Assembly: GCF_000686045.1 (NCBI RefSeq)
Contig: NZ_JMLV01000017.1
Span: 1-61,329, forward strand
Source: Fodinicurvata fenggangensis DSM 21160
GTDB lineage: Bacteria; Pseudomonadota; Alphaproteobacteria; Kiloniellales; DSM-21159
Length of the DNA stretch: 61,329 bases
Reading direction: 5' to 3'
Position numbers and translations under genes: made by a program. Shown in pieces: positions 26,275 to 34,952 of this stretch. Within the stretch, counting starts at the first letter, position 1; each line of letters starts with the position of its first letter. Below the pieces are notes generated by a model. That model made no database searches, had not been told where the DNA came from, and saw only the letters and a program-made list of their open reading frames with translations.

Positions 26275-26378
26275 CATTTTCCTCCCTAGCTTCCTGTTAT
26301 TCATCCGGCCGGAAGGCCGGCCCTTGATCGGGCTTTATCCGGTTTTCCGGTTCTTGCCCCCTGCCCCTTTCCCTGGGG

Positions 26379-27116
26379 TCAGATTCCTGCCTGCCCCGGC
26401 TCCGTGAAGGCCCGGGCCCCGAATATCCGGCGAGAGTCGCTGATGGCCGCGAGTATGCGGTCGCGCACATCCCGCCCGTGCAGACGAATGGCTCTTGCAG
26501 CCCCCTCTTCGTCCTGGGCCCGAATCAACTCGACAATCTCGCTGTGCTCGCGATGGGAAACCGCGCGCGCCTCCTCGGATGAGGCCAGCAGCCAGCGCGG
26601 CCGTAAGGTCCGGTTCACCGTGTCGCGGACGGCATCGCGCAGGAAACGGTTGCATGACAACTCGGCAATTCGGACATGAACATCCAGTCCGGCCTCGAAC
26701 CAGCCGTCGGGGGTAAATGGCTCAAGCCCGGCGTCGACCGTTCGCTGCAACGCATCAAGTTCCTGGGCCATGGCATGGTGGCAAGCCAGCCTGACGGCTG
26801 CGTCCTCGACGATTTCCCGATATTCGAATATCTCGCGCAGTTCGCGCAGGTCGAAAGGCGCCACGGCATAGCCGCGCGCGGTGCGCACCACCAACCCCTC
26901 GCGGATCAAGGCGGCCAGCGCTTCACGGATCGGCGTGCGGGAGATGCCGTAGACCCCCTGCAGGCCGCGTTCGGACACCACCTCGCCCGGGGCCAGGCCC
27001 AGCGACAGGATATCCGCGCGGATGCGGGAATGCGCCAAGCGGCCCAGGTTCTGTGGGGACGCTGTCACTTCATCCTCCCCGGACTGTTGCGCAAGCTGCT
27101 CCATGGCTTCCCTCAT
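26379..27116 (-). CDS. GntR-family (FCD type) transcriptional regulator
   Basis: A 245-residue regulator: N-terminal winged helix (about 35-95, with GVYGISRTPIREALAALIREGLV) and a C-terminal all-helical FCD ligand domain with metal-type histidines (for example DVHVRIAEL). ATG 27116 follows a clear GGAGGG; the reading to 27146 does not. It sits between tctCBA (same strand, downstream) and the divergent HMG-CoA lyase and CoA transferase genes. It therefore probably controls both the uptake and the catabolic genes. Confidence 0.9.
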   Translation of the reverse strand: MREAMEQLAQQSGEDEVTASPQNLGRLAHSRIRADILSLGLAPGEVVSERGLQGVYGISRTPIREALAALIREGLVVRTARGYAVAPFDLRELREIFEYREIVEDAAVRLACHHAMAQELDALQRTVDAGLEPFTPDGWFEAGLDVHVRIAELSCNRFLRDAVRDTVNRTLRPRWLLASSEEARAVSHREHSEIVELIRAQDEEGAARAIRLHGRDVRDRILAAISDSRRIFGARAFTEPGQAGI

Positions 27117-27133
27117 TGACCCTCCAACATAAA

Positions 27134-27143
27134 TGGTATACCG
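27134..27143. promoter_or_regulatory. Candidate GntR operator
   Basis: TGGTATACCG contains the perfect palindrome GGTATACC, midway between the GntR start (27116) and the lyase start (27179). FCD-type regulators often bind TGGT-N-ACCA-like sites, so this is the likely site for autoregulation and for control of the divergent catabolic genes. Confidence 0.55.
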
Positions 27144-27178
27144 CATTGGTGGACCAAGGCAACAGCTGTGAAAAGCTC

Positions 27179-28159
27179 ATGGTGGTATCATCTGGAAACA
27201 CTGCGATCCCCGGTTTTCCCGCTCATGTCGATATCGTGGACGTGGGTCCGCGTGACGGTCTGCAGTCGGAAGGCGCCTGGATCAGCACCGAGCAGAAGAT
27301 CGAACTGGTCAACGGCCTGATCGACGCCGGACTTCGCCATCTCGAAGTCACCTCCTTCGTCTCGCCACGTGCCGTGCCGCAGATGAAGGACGCGGCCGAG
27401 GTCCTGGCGGGCATCGATCGCAGCAAAGGGGCCGTGCTGACCGCGCTGGTGCCCAACGCCAAGGGGGCCGAGCGCGCCGTCGAGGCCGGGGTCGATGCCA
27501 TGGTGGTCTTCATGTCCGCCTCGGAAAGCCACAACCTGAAGAACGTCAATCGCACGCGCGAAGCCTCCCTGGACGGTTTCCGCAATATCTGCCGCATTGC
27601 CGAGCCGGCGGGCATCCAGGTTTTCGGCGCCATCGCCACCGCCTTCGGCTGTCCCTTCGAGGGCAACGTGGCTGCGGAGGAAGTGGTGGATGTCGCCAGG
27701 GCCTACCGTGACATGGGCATCACGAAAATCTCACTTGGGGATACCACCGGCATGGCGACGCCGCCGATCGTGCGCGAGCGCTGCCAGGCCCTCAAGACCC
27801 ACGTCCCGGAGGCGGATATCGCCCTGCACTTCCACAACACGCGCGGTGTGGGACTGGCCTGTGTCTACACCGGCCTGCTGGAAGGGATCACCCGCTATGA
27901 AGCCAGCATCGGCGGGCTTGGCGGATGCCCCTTCGCACCCAAGGCCACGGGGAATATCTGCACGGAGGACCTGGTCTACATGCTGCACGAAAGCGGCGTT
28001 GCGACCGGCATTGACCTGGATCGCCTGATCGCCGTCTCCCGCCGGACCGAGGAGATGATCGGCCGCAGCCTGCCGGGCCAGGTCATGAAGGCCGGCCCGC
28101 GGCTGGAAATCCACGACCTGGGCAGCGTCGCGACAGCCGACGCACGGGCCAATGGGTGA
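27179..28159 (+). CDS. Hydroxymethylglutaryl-CoA lyase
   Basis: A TIM-barrel lyase of 326 residues that splits 3-hydroxy-3-methylglutaryl-CoA into acetyl-CoA and acetoacetate. Catalytic and metal-site marks are VGPRDGLQSEG, HFHNTRGVGL, the active-site cysteine in GGCPFAP, and GNICTEDLVYML. ATG 27179 gives the family N terminus, although the ribosome-binding site is weak. Its end overlaps the CoA transferase start by 8 bases. No leucine-degradation genes are nearby, so it likely serves another source of HMG-CoA. A citramalyl- or methyl-malyl-type substrate is less likely. Confidence 0.9.
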   Translation: MVVSSGNTAIPGFPAHVDIVDVGPRDGLQSEGAWISTEQKIELVNGLIDAGLRHLEVTSFVSPRAVPQMKDAAEVLAGIDRSKGAVLTALVPNAKGAERAVEAGVDAMVVFMSASESHNLKNVNRTREASLDGFRNICRIAEPAGIQVFGAIATAFGCPFEGNVAAEEVVDVARAYRDMGITKISLGDTTGMATPPIVRERCQALKTHVPEADIALHFHNTRGVGLACVYTGLLEGITRYEASIGGLGGCPFAPKATGNICTEDLVYMLHESGVATGIDLDRLIAVSRRTEEMIGRSLPGQVMKAGPRLEIHDLGSVATADARANG

Positions 28160-29396
28160 AGACGCAACGTCCCCGACCAGGGCGCCACTCGAGGGCATTC
28201 GTGTCCTCGACCTGACGCGCGTTCTCTCCGGCCCCTTCTGCAGCATGATGCTTGGCGACATGGGCGCCGAGGTCATCAAGGTCGAGCCCCCCAAGGGCGA
28301 TCCTGTGCGCGAACAGGGCGCGATGCCCAACGGCTTTTCCTGGTATTTCGCCGCCTTCAATCGCAACAAGAAGTCCATGGTCCTGGACCTCTACAGCGAT
28401 GCGGGCAAGGAGGTGCTGGCCCGCCTGATCCGCGACGCTGACGTCATGGTCGACAACTTCCGGCCCGGCGTCCTGGCCCGCATGGGCTTCGACGAGGCGC
28501 GGCTGAAGGAACTCAACCCGCGCCTGGTGACCGCTAACATCAACGGCTTCGGCGGCAGTGGCCCCTATGTGGACCGTCCGGCCTTCGACTTCATTGCCCA
28601 GGCCATGAGCGGCCTGATGAGCGTCAACGGTGCGGAGGGTGAGGATCCCATGCGCTCGGCGCAGCCGATCACGGATCTCGTGGCCGGTCTCTACTGCGCC
28701 TTCGGCATCGTCAGCGCCCTGCGCGCCCGCGACCTGAACGGCGAAGGCCAGCATGTGGAGTCCGCCATGGTGAATGGCGCCATCAGCATGATGGCCTATC
28801 TGGCCTCGGAATTCCTGGCCACAGGCAACCTGCCGGAGCGTACAGGCAACAGTCACCCGCTGGTCGCGCCCTATGGCCTGTTCAAGACTTCGGATGGCGA
28901 GATCGCGGTGGCTCCCTCCAACGACACCATCCTGACGCGCTTCCTGGATACGGTCGGCGTCGGCCACCTGATGGAAGATCCGCGCTATGACACCAACGAG
29001 AAGCGCTTCGCCCGGCGCAACGAGCTGCAGGCCCTGCTGGACGCGGAGATCTCGAAGGAGTCCCAGGACGTCTGGATCGACCGCCTGAACAAGGCGGGCG
29101 TGCCCTGCGGGCGGGTCCTGAATCTGGCGGAGGCTTTCTCCGACCCGCAGGTCCAGGCCCAGAAGATGGTCATCGACGTGGAACAGCCGGGCTATGGACC
29201 GATCCGTATGCTGGGTTTCCCCGTCAAGCTGAACCGCACCCCCTGCGAGGTGCGCCGGCCTGCACCGGACCTGGGCGCCGACACCGAAAGCGTACTTCAG
29301 CAGAGCGGCTTCACGGCAGAGGAAATTGACGCCCTGGAAAAGGAGGGCGTGGTCGCCGCCGGCCTGCTTCAGAAACGCAAGGAAACCGGCGGCTGA
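28152..29396 (+). CDS. CaiB/BaiF (class III) CoA transferase
   Basis: A 414-residue class III CoA transferase. The N terminus has GIRVLDLTRVLSGPFCSMML, and the catalytic aspartate is in QPITDLVAGLY. Members move CoA from succinyl-CoA or another donor to a carboxylic acid. The 8-base overlap with the HMG-CoA lyase gene suggests that it makes the lyase's substrate, for example by activating 3-hydroxy-3-methylglutarate as the human SUGCT enzyme can. That substrate is inference. Confidence 0.9.
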   Translation: MGEDATSPTRAPLEGIRVLDLTRVLSGPFCSMMLGDMGAEVIKVEPPKGDPVREQGAMPNGFSWYFAAFNRNKKSMVLDLYSDAGKEVLARLIRDADVMVDNFRPGVLARMGFDEARLKELNPRLVTANINGFGGSGPYVDRPAFDFIAQAMSGLMSVNGAEGEDPMRSAQPITDLVAGLYCAFGIVSALRARDLNGEGQHVESAMVNGAISMMAYLASEFLATGNLPERTGNSHPLVAPYGLFKTSDGEIAVAPSNDTILTRFLDTVGVGHLMEDPRYDTNEKRFARRNELQALLDAEISKESQDVWIDRLNKAGVPCGRVLNLAEAFSDPQVQAQKMVIDVEQPGYGPIRMLGFPVKLNRTPCEVRRPAPDLGADTESVLQQSGFTAEEIDALEKEGVVAAGLLQKRKETGG

Positions 29397-29412
29397 ACGA
29401 CAGGCCTGTGCT

Positions 29413-30036
29413 TCAGAGAACTTCCAGAACGCAGATCTGGCAGCTGTAGCCTTCCTTGCGGTGATAGGGCGCTTCCTTTACCGCCCGGATACTGACCAGG
29501 CCGCGTTTTTCCATGTCCTCCAGGTAGTCCGGGTAGCCATCGGCCTCCCAGACTTTCTCATGGACCGTCACGACGATCTGCCCACCTTTCCGGGTGACGC
29601 GGGCCAACTCGTCCAGGGCCTTTGGTTTGACGTGGCCGCTGGTGAAGACGCCGACCGAGATGACGGCATCATAGCTGTCGTCGGCAATCTCCAGCGGAAC
29701 GGTCATGTCCGCTTCGGCCAGCTTGTCATAGGCTTCCTTCTCGCGGGCCACCTCCAGCATCTCCCCCGACAGGTCGATGCCATCGATATTGGTGAAGCCC
29801 AGTTTCTTCAGCTCCACGCCAGCCAGTCCGGTGCCGCAGCCTGCGTCCAGAACCTTCGCATCCTTGGCGACCAGGCCGGACAGTTCCTTCGCCACCAGGC
29901 CGGGGGCCACATAGCCCATGCCGTCCAGGGTGTCGCGGTCATACTGTTCGGCCCATTCGGCATAGACGCGGCGGGTTTCTTCCTTGTCGCCATCCAGGGC
30001 GTACACGCGGCGCAGCAGCGGGTTGTTCTCACTCAT
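29413..30036 (-). CDS. Class I SAM-dependent methyltransferase
   Basis: A 207-residue protein with the methyltransferase Rossmann fold. Motif I is VLDAGCGTGLAG, followed by IDGIDLSGEML and a later RVTRKGGQIVVTVHE segment. The N-terminal VYAEWAEQYDRDTLDGMGY is usual in the METTL27-like subfamily of small-molecule methyltransferases. It converges on the CoA transferase gene. The substrate is unknown. Confidence 0.85.
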   Translation of the reverse strand: MSENNPLLRRVYALDGDKEETRRVYAEWAEQYDRDTLDGMGYVAPGLVAKELSGLVAKDAKVLDAGCGTGLAGVELKKLGFTNIDGIDLSGEMLEVAREKEAYDKLAEADMTVPLEIADDSYDAVISVGVFTSGHVKPKALDELARVTRKGGQIVVTVHEKVWEADGYPDYLEDMEKRGLVSIRAVKEAPYHRKEGYSCQICVLEVL

Positions 30037-30137
30037 GAGCTTCTTCTGTCCTCTCTGTTATGGCTGATGAGCGCGCGACCATAGGCAAAAGGCCCGGTCA
30101 TGGCAAATCGCCCCCCAGGCTGCGTGCCTCGCCGTTG

Positions 30138-30563
30138 CTACTCTTCCACCGGCTTTGACCGGGCGCGCTTGATGGTTCCACGCGCCTTCTTCGCGTCCAG
30201 GCGCCGGCGCTTGCTGGCCAGTGGCGGCCGGGTCTTCCGCCGCGGTTTGGGGGGCTGCGCCGCCTTGTGCACCAGGGCGACCAGGCGCGCGCGTGCATCC
30301 TCGCGATTGCGCTCACGCGTCCGGAAACGCCGCGCCTCTATCACGATCTCTCCGTCCTGGTTCAGGCGCCGCCCGGCGAGCGGCAACAGGCGCTGGCGCA
30401 CGTCTTCCGGCAAGGCGGGAGAGTTGACGGCATTGAAGCGCAGCTGCACGGCCGTGGCCACCTTGTTCACATTCTGCCCGCCGGGACCGGAGGCCTGGAT
30501 GAACGTCTCCTCCAGTTCCGATTCCGAAATGGCTATGCGCCCTGTCACCTTCAGGTGGGTCAT
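30138..30563 (-). CDS. arfB: Alternative ribosome-rescue peptidyl-tRNA hydrolase ArfB (YaeJ)
   Basis: It releases peptides from ribosomes stalled without a stop codon. The 141-residue protein has the GGQ motif in SGPGGQNVNK and the basic C-terminal tail (KPRRKTRP to KRARSKP) that enters the empty mRNA channel. ATG 30563 gives the expected N terminus (MTHLKVTGRIAISE); a start at 30578 adds five residues. It is divergent from a GNAT gene. Confidence 0.94.
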   Translation of the reverse strand: MTHLKVTGRIAISESELEETFIQASGPGGQNVNKVATAVQLRFNAVNSPALPEDVRQRLLPLAGRRLNQDGEIVIEARRFRTRERNREDARARLVALVHKAAQPPKPRRKTRPPLASKRRRLDAKKARGTIKRARSKPVEE

Positions 30564-30610
30564 CCCTTGTGCCTTCAACCTTTCTGCGAACCTGCTATTC
30601 TGGAAGCATC

Positions 30611-31129
30611 ATGCGCAACGGCCGAATTCGCAACCGGGATGAGCGTGACGAGTACAGCTTCCGGCCCGTCCGGCGGTCGGATCTTGCCCTGCTCGAGGCC
30701 TGGCTGCAGCTGCCGCAGGTCAGCCGTTGGTGGGGCGACCCGGCCGAACAGCTGGCCCTGCTGACCTCCGATCTCGACGAGCCCGACATGGTCATGAAGC
30801 TGGTGACCTTCCAGGCAACGCCCTTTGCCTATATCCAGGATTACCCGATCCACCGCTGGCCACAGCCGCACCTGACCCACCTGCCGCGGGGCAGCCGCGG
30901 CCTGGATTGCTTCATCGGACGTGCGGAGATGTACGGCCAGGGCCACGGTGCCGCCTTCCTGCGCCGGCGCGCACTCCAGCTCAGGGCCGCCGGCGCCCCG
31001 ACGGTCGCCATCGACCCCGACGTGCGCAACCTGCACGCCCACCGCGCCTGCGTCAGCGCCGCCTTCCGGGACACAGGCGAGACCGTGACTTCCGAGGGAA
31101 AGGTGCGGCTGCTGGTTTTCGAGAGCTGA
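30611..31129 (+). CDS. GNAT acetyltransferase, AAC(6')-like
   Basis: A 172-residue acetyltransferase. It shows the early YSFRPVRRSDLALLEAWLQLPQVSRWWG segment (in two parts) and the acetyl-CoA loop MYGQGHGAAFL, as in aminoglycoside 6'-N-acetyltransferase-like and siderophore-type GNAT proteins. ATG 30611 is preferred to 30569, which would overlap the arfB start region. The family resemblance does not prove drug resistance, and the natural substrate is unknown. Confidence 0.8.
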   Translation: MRNGRIRNRDERDEYSFRPVRRSDLALLEAWLQLPQVSRWWGDPAEQLALLTSDLDEPDMVMKLVTFQATPFAYIQDYPIHRWPQPHLTHLPRGSRGLDCFIGRAEMYGQGHGAAFLRRRALQLRAAGAPTVAIDPDVRNLHAHRACVSAAFRDTGETVTSEGKVRLLVFES

Positions 31130-31147
31130 CCAGTCGAGCGGGCCGGG

Positions 31148-32485
31148 CTAGTAAGCCCAGTCCCGGCCTTCGGCCGTCGCCCGCTCACGTGCACTGGGAT
31201 TCTTCGAGGGCCGGAAGGGCACTTCGGTCACGGCCGCCTCGACCGGCTGGCCGGAAATCTCCGTATAGGCCTCAGGTAACTCGACCTTCAGCTTGGTGCC
31301 CAGTTCGGACAGCGCCCAGGGGACGTAGCCCAGCGCGATGTTGGTCTCCAGCTCCGGCGACCACCAGGGCGAGGTGACATAGCCCACGCGTTCGCCGTTG
31401 CTGTTCTGGATCAACCAAAAGTCCGGAGCATAGTCGATGATCGCCTGCCCGCCCAGTTTCATGCCCACCAGCTTCAACGCAAAGGGATAGCGCCCCGCAT
31501 CAATCTCGGCACGCTGGCGCTCCAGTTCGGCCTTGCCGATATAGTCGGCGGTCTTCTTGCGCGGCACCTGATAGGTCAGGTTCACCTGGAAGGGCGAGGT
31601 CTCCACGTCCATGTCCTGGCCCCACGACAGAATGCCGGCAGCAACCCGCCGATGGTGGGCCGGTGCGATCACCCGCAGGCCATAGCTGGCGCCGGCGCCG
31701 CGAATGGCGTACCAGATGGATTCGGCCGATTCCGTGGCGTTGCGGACATAGATCTCATAGCCCTTCTCGCCCGTGAAACCCGTCTGGCTGACCACCACGG
31801 GGCAGCCGGCCAGGTCCGCTTCCATCAAGCCGTAGTAGGGCAATTGCCCGACAGAGCTGCCGAACAGCTCGGTCATCAGTTCCTCGGACAGGGGGCCCTG
31901 CACCTGCAGCGGCGCCACGTCGATCTCGGCAATGTCCACATCCCAGCGCCGGCCGATATTCACCCCCTGCAGCCAGAGCAGCAGGTCGGAATCCGAGATG
32001 GAGAACCAGAACTCGTCCTTGGCCAGGCGCAACAGCACCGGATCGTTCAGGATGCCGCCCTTCTCGTTGCACAGGATGCAGTACTTGCCGTGCATGGGCT
32101 GGATCTTGGTGGCATCCCGGGTGATGACGAAGTTGACGAAGGCCTCAGCGTCGGGCCCCTTCACCTGGATCTGGCGCTCCACGGCCACGTTCCACAGAGT
32201 CACCCGATTGACCAGGGAGTCGTACTCCGCCATGGCACCGCCGTCCTCCGGGCGCACATAGCCGCGCGGATGATACATGCGGTTATAGACCGTCGCCCGC
32301 CAGGCGCCGGCCTCGATGGACAGGTGCCAGAAGGGCGACTTGCGGACCCGTGTCGAGATCAGCATCTGCACCGGGGTCGGTCCCGACTGGCGCAGGTTGC
32401 AGGGCACCATCCGGTCGGACTGGTCGACGGCCGGCACGTTCGGGTGGGTGCGATCCTTGTGGGTGGCGGGTGTGGTCGGAGACAT
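31148..32485 (-). CDS. GcvT/DmdA-like tetrahydrofolate-dependent methyltransferase
   Basis: An aminomethyltransferase-family protein of 445 residues. Its start STRVRKSPFW, the NRVTLWNVAVERQIQVKGPDA region and the QVQGPLSEELM segment resemble DMSP demethylase DmdA more than glycine-cleavage GcvT. DmdA-like enzymes move a methyl group to tetrahydrofolate. ATG 32485 follows AAAGGAG. No GcvH, GcvP or DMSP-pathway gene is next to it, so the methyl donor is uncertain. It is divergent from a GcvA-type LysR regulator that probably controls it. About 75 N-terminal residues extend beyond typical DmdA. Confidence 0.8.
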   Translation of the reverse strand: MSPTTPATHKDRTHPNVPAVDQSDRMVPCNLRQSGPTPVQMLISTRVRKSPFWHLSIEAGAWRATVYNRMYHPRGYVRPEDGGAMAEYDSLVNRVTLWNVAVERQIQVKGPDAEAFVNFVITRDATKIQPMHGKYCILCNEKGGILNDPVLLRLAKDEFWFSISDSDLLLWLQGVNIGRRWDVDIAEIDVAPLQVQGPLSEELMTELFGSSVGQLPYYGLMEADLAGCPVVVSQTGFTGEKGYEIYVRNATESAESIWYAIRGAGASYGLRVIAPAHHRRVAAGILSWGQDMDVETSPFQVNLTYQVPRKKTADYIGKAELERQRAEIDAGRYPFALKLVGMKLGGQAIIDYAPDFWLIQNSNGERVGYVTSPWWSPELETNIALGYVPWALSELGTKLKVELPEAYTEISGQPVEAAVTEVPFRPSKNPSARERATAEGRDWAY

Positions 32486-32820
32486 GGGCAGGGCTCCTTT
32501 CATGTCCGCAATGACGCCGTTCGGCGCAAGAGGACCCTCACTTCAAGGCCCTGATGAAAGGACTACCACCTCCACAACCGAAAAGGTGCCTGTGGAACGC
32601 CGCCCGAATGCTCAGGGGCGACGGAAAGTCAGGAAAGGACGCAGGACTGGGCCAGGTCAGCAGAGTTTCCGATAACATGACGGCCTTCCCCCCTGCAGCA
32701 AGCTCCTCGCATGAATGAAACTCTGCCTTTACCCATACAGAAATGCCATGGACTGGACGCAAGTCGCAATTTGTCGTGAACTGAGTTCACCTTTCATCGT
32801 CTAAACGGAACGAAGATCCG
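32486..32820. other. Divergent intergenic region, DmdA-like gene / LysR
   Basis: About 335 bases with no open frame worth calling. I looked for a glycine riboswitch because of the GcvT/GcvA context, but no convincing aptamer core is visible. The clearest feature is the palindrome at 32776-32790. Confidence 0.45.
32776..32790. promoter_or_regulatory. Candidate LysR (GcvA-like) operator
   Basis: GTGAACT-G-AGTTCAC is a perfect 7-bp inverted repeat around one base, 30 bases upstream of the LysR start codon. The position fits autorepression and control of the divergent DmdA-like gene. Confidence 0.55.
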
Positions 32821-33735
32821 ATGTCGCGCAAGGTCTATGATCTCCCGCCGTTGACGGCACTGGCCGCCTTTGAAACAGCGGCACGCCATCTCAGCTTCAA
32901 GAATGCGGCCGTGGAACTGAACGTGACGCCGGGCGCGGTCAGCCACCAGATTCGGGCCCTCGAGGACGAGCTGGGGGCCCCCCTGTTCGTGCGCCGTCAT
33001 CGCGGTGTCGACCTGACGGAGGAAGGAGATCGCCTGTTCTCCACCCTGGCTGAGAGTTTTGTGCGGATTTCCCAAAGGTTACGGGAGATCCGGCAACGCA
33101 ATGAGGAAACACGGGTTACAATCGGCGCGAGTTCGGCCGTGGCCAGCCTCTGGACGGCGAAACTTCTGGCCGGTTTCTGGCATGAACATCCCGACATAAC
33201 CGTGGACCAGCTTGTCTCGGACACGAGCTTCGGTATCGCGCCGGAACTCGACATGTACATCCGCTACGGCCGTGACCCGAACACCTCCTGGGATCAACAT
33301 GCGCTCTATCGGGACGTGCTGATGCCCTTGGCAAGCCCGGAGCTGGCCAGGTCATTGCAGGCGCCCTCCCTGGAAACCCTCGCCGCCCAACGTCATATCT
33401 ACCTGGATTCCCACGACCAGAGCTGGACCCGATGGAGTGACTGGTTCGGGGCATTGAACTGCGCATTGCCCCAGAAGCACGGACTTCGCGTCAACAACTA
33501 CATGATCGGCCTTTATGCCGCGATGGACGGGTTGGGGCTGATCCTCGGCTGGCGACGTCTCGTGGATCCGATGATCCGGCGCGGCGAACTGGTTGTGGTC
33601 AGCGACTACTCTGTCCCGGCCCCGCATTGGTTCTATCTTGTGACCCGGCCAGAGGGCGAACTCTCTGAAGCCGCCTGCAGTCTTCGTGACTGGCTGATCG
33701 AGGCGCTGGGAGAGCCGGACGTGCAGGAAGGTTGA
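32821..33735 (+). CDS. LysR-family regulator, GcvA-like
   Basis: A 304-residue LysR regulator. The N-terminal helix-turn-helix (about 8-67) begins LPPLTALAAFETAARHLSF and includes NVTPGAVSHQIRALEDELG, the GcvA-type signature. The C-terminal part is a substrate-sensing domain. It is transcribed away from the DmdA-like gene, so that gene is the likely target. The GcvA name refers to family only; control of a glycine-cleavage system is not shown here. Confidence 0.88.
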   Translation: MSRKVYDLPPLTALAAFETAARHLSFKNAAVELNVTPGAVSHQIRALEDELGAPLFVRRHRGVDLTEEGDRLFSTLAESFVRISQRLREIRQRNEETRVTIGASSAVASLWTAKLLAGFWHEHPDITVDQLVSDTSFGIAPELDMYIRYGRDPNTSWDQHALYRDVLMPLASPELARSLQAPSLETLAAQRHIYLDSHDQSWTRWSDWFGALNCALPQKHGLRVNNYMIGLYAAMDGLGLILGWRRLVDPMIRRGELVVVSDYSVPAPHWFYLVTRPEGELSEAACSLRDWLIEALGEPDVQEG

Positions 33736-33983
33736 CCTTCCTTCGGCCCTTCCGGTCGGGCTCTCTATGTCTGTCCAAAATTAGATATTTGGGCCCGGCA
33801 TTTGACGGAGCATTATCGGTAGAGGAATGGAAAAAGGAGGCGCTATGAGACACGTTCCACCCGGGAACGCCCTAACCGAGTAAGAATCTCAAAGCTTCGA
33901 GCCTTAAAGCTCTGCTATCCTGCAAATACGGATAGATAGACAGGCCTTGGGATCCGCACATCAGCAAGGATAGGGGCCGTTGT

Positions 33984-34928
33984 TCACGGGGAACTGATTA
34001 TTGCGCTGGCAAACCAATCCTCTCCTTGAGATTTTTGTCGCACGGTTTCTTTGATACGGAGCGCAACTTCCTTGGAGGCACGAGGGAGAGATCGTGAGGA
34101 AAGGGTGGCAAGGTTTACGACACGGGAAACCGTTGGCCGCCGTATTGTTGCGGCGCCAAGCGACCATTGCGTACCGTCATTATAGGCCGCAGATGACATG
34201 ATGGTGTATCCAAGTCCTTTGGTGACGAGCCGTTTGATCTCATTAAAAGCGTCTATCTCAATGGCGACGTTGATAGGCACAGCTTGTTGTCGTGTCTGAG
34301 TATCTATGAGGCTACGCAAGCCGTGTTCAGGGCCGGGAAGGATTAGCCTGATCTCGGATAAACGGGCCATGGGGATTGACCCATCGCTATCTAGGTAGGG
34401 TTCAATATCTTCATTGCTTCTTCCAACCAAAAGGAGGTCTTCCCTGGCCAAGGGCTCTACTTCGATATCAGGGGGCGGATTTGACCCGAAGGTAACCGAG
34501 AGATCCAATGTTCCATCTCGCAGCCATTGAGTCAGATATCCGGACATGCTCTCGACAAGGCGCAACTTGACGTTCGGCATATCGTGCATGCACCTCTCCA
34601 GGAGTGGGACTGCAAGCATCGCCGTGAGGGAAGTCGGAAGGCCCACGCGCACCAGTCCAACAGGCGTACTCCGATAGGAGACCATGTCGGCCTCTGCCTC
34701 GGAGACTTGCCGAAGGATCACCTTGGCGTGTTGAAGGAGTTCCTGCCCTTCCTGGGTGATTTTGACTCCTCTGGTCTCACGCTCGAATAGTCGAAGACCA
34801 AGATTTTCTTCGAGAGTACGAACACGTGCACTCACCGAAGGCTGAGACATGTTGAGCTTTTCGGACGCACGGATGAACGAGCCGGTTTCCGCAATTGCAA
34901 CGACGCACTTAAGATCTTTCAGATCCAT
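33984..34928 (-). CDS. LysR-family transcriptional regulator
   Basis: A 314-residue LysR protein with the usual N-terminal DNA-binding domain (LKCVVAIAETGSFIRASEKL, then SQPSVSARVRTLEENLGLRLF) and a C-terminal effector domain. It is the last gene of the A+T-richer operon that begins at 42505, only 24 bases after the CitE-like gene. A terminal regulator gene suggests autogenous control of the same catabolic operon. Confidence 0.88.
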   Translation of the reverse strand: MDLKDLKCVVAIAETGSFIRASEKLNMSQPSVSARVRTLEENLGLRLFERETRGVKITQEGQELLQHAKVILRQVSEAEADMVSYRSTPVGLVRVGLPTSLTAMLAVPLLERCMHDMPNVKLRLVESMSGYLTQWLRDGTLDLSVTFGSNPPPDIEVEPLAREDLLLVGRSNEDIEPYLDSDGSIPMARLSEIRLILPGPEHGLRSLIDTQTRQQAVPINVAIEIDAFNEIKRLVTKGLGYTIMSSAAYNDGTQWSLGAATIRRPTVSRVVNLATLSSRSLPRASKEVALRIKETVRQKSQGEDWFASAIISSP

Positions 34929-34952
34929 CTATCCACCAGTTCTAGCGCGCCC

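Noticed and set aside
26290-26378. Short G+C-rich repeats between tctC and the GntR gene as a terminator
   Set aside because: Small inverted repeats (for example GGCCGG/CCGGCC) exist but no T tract follows in the direction of transcription, so no terminator is called.
32486-32820. Possible glycine riboswitch upstream of the GcvT/DmdA-like gene
   Set aside because: I searched by eye on both strands; no tandem aptamer core or conserved loops could be assembled. A covariance-model search for glycine and SAM riboswitches would settle it.
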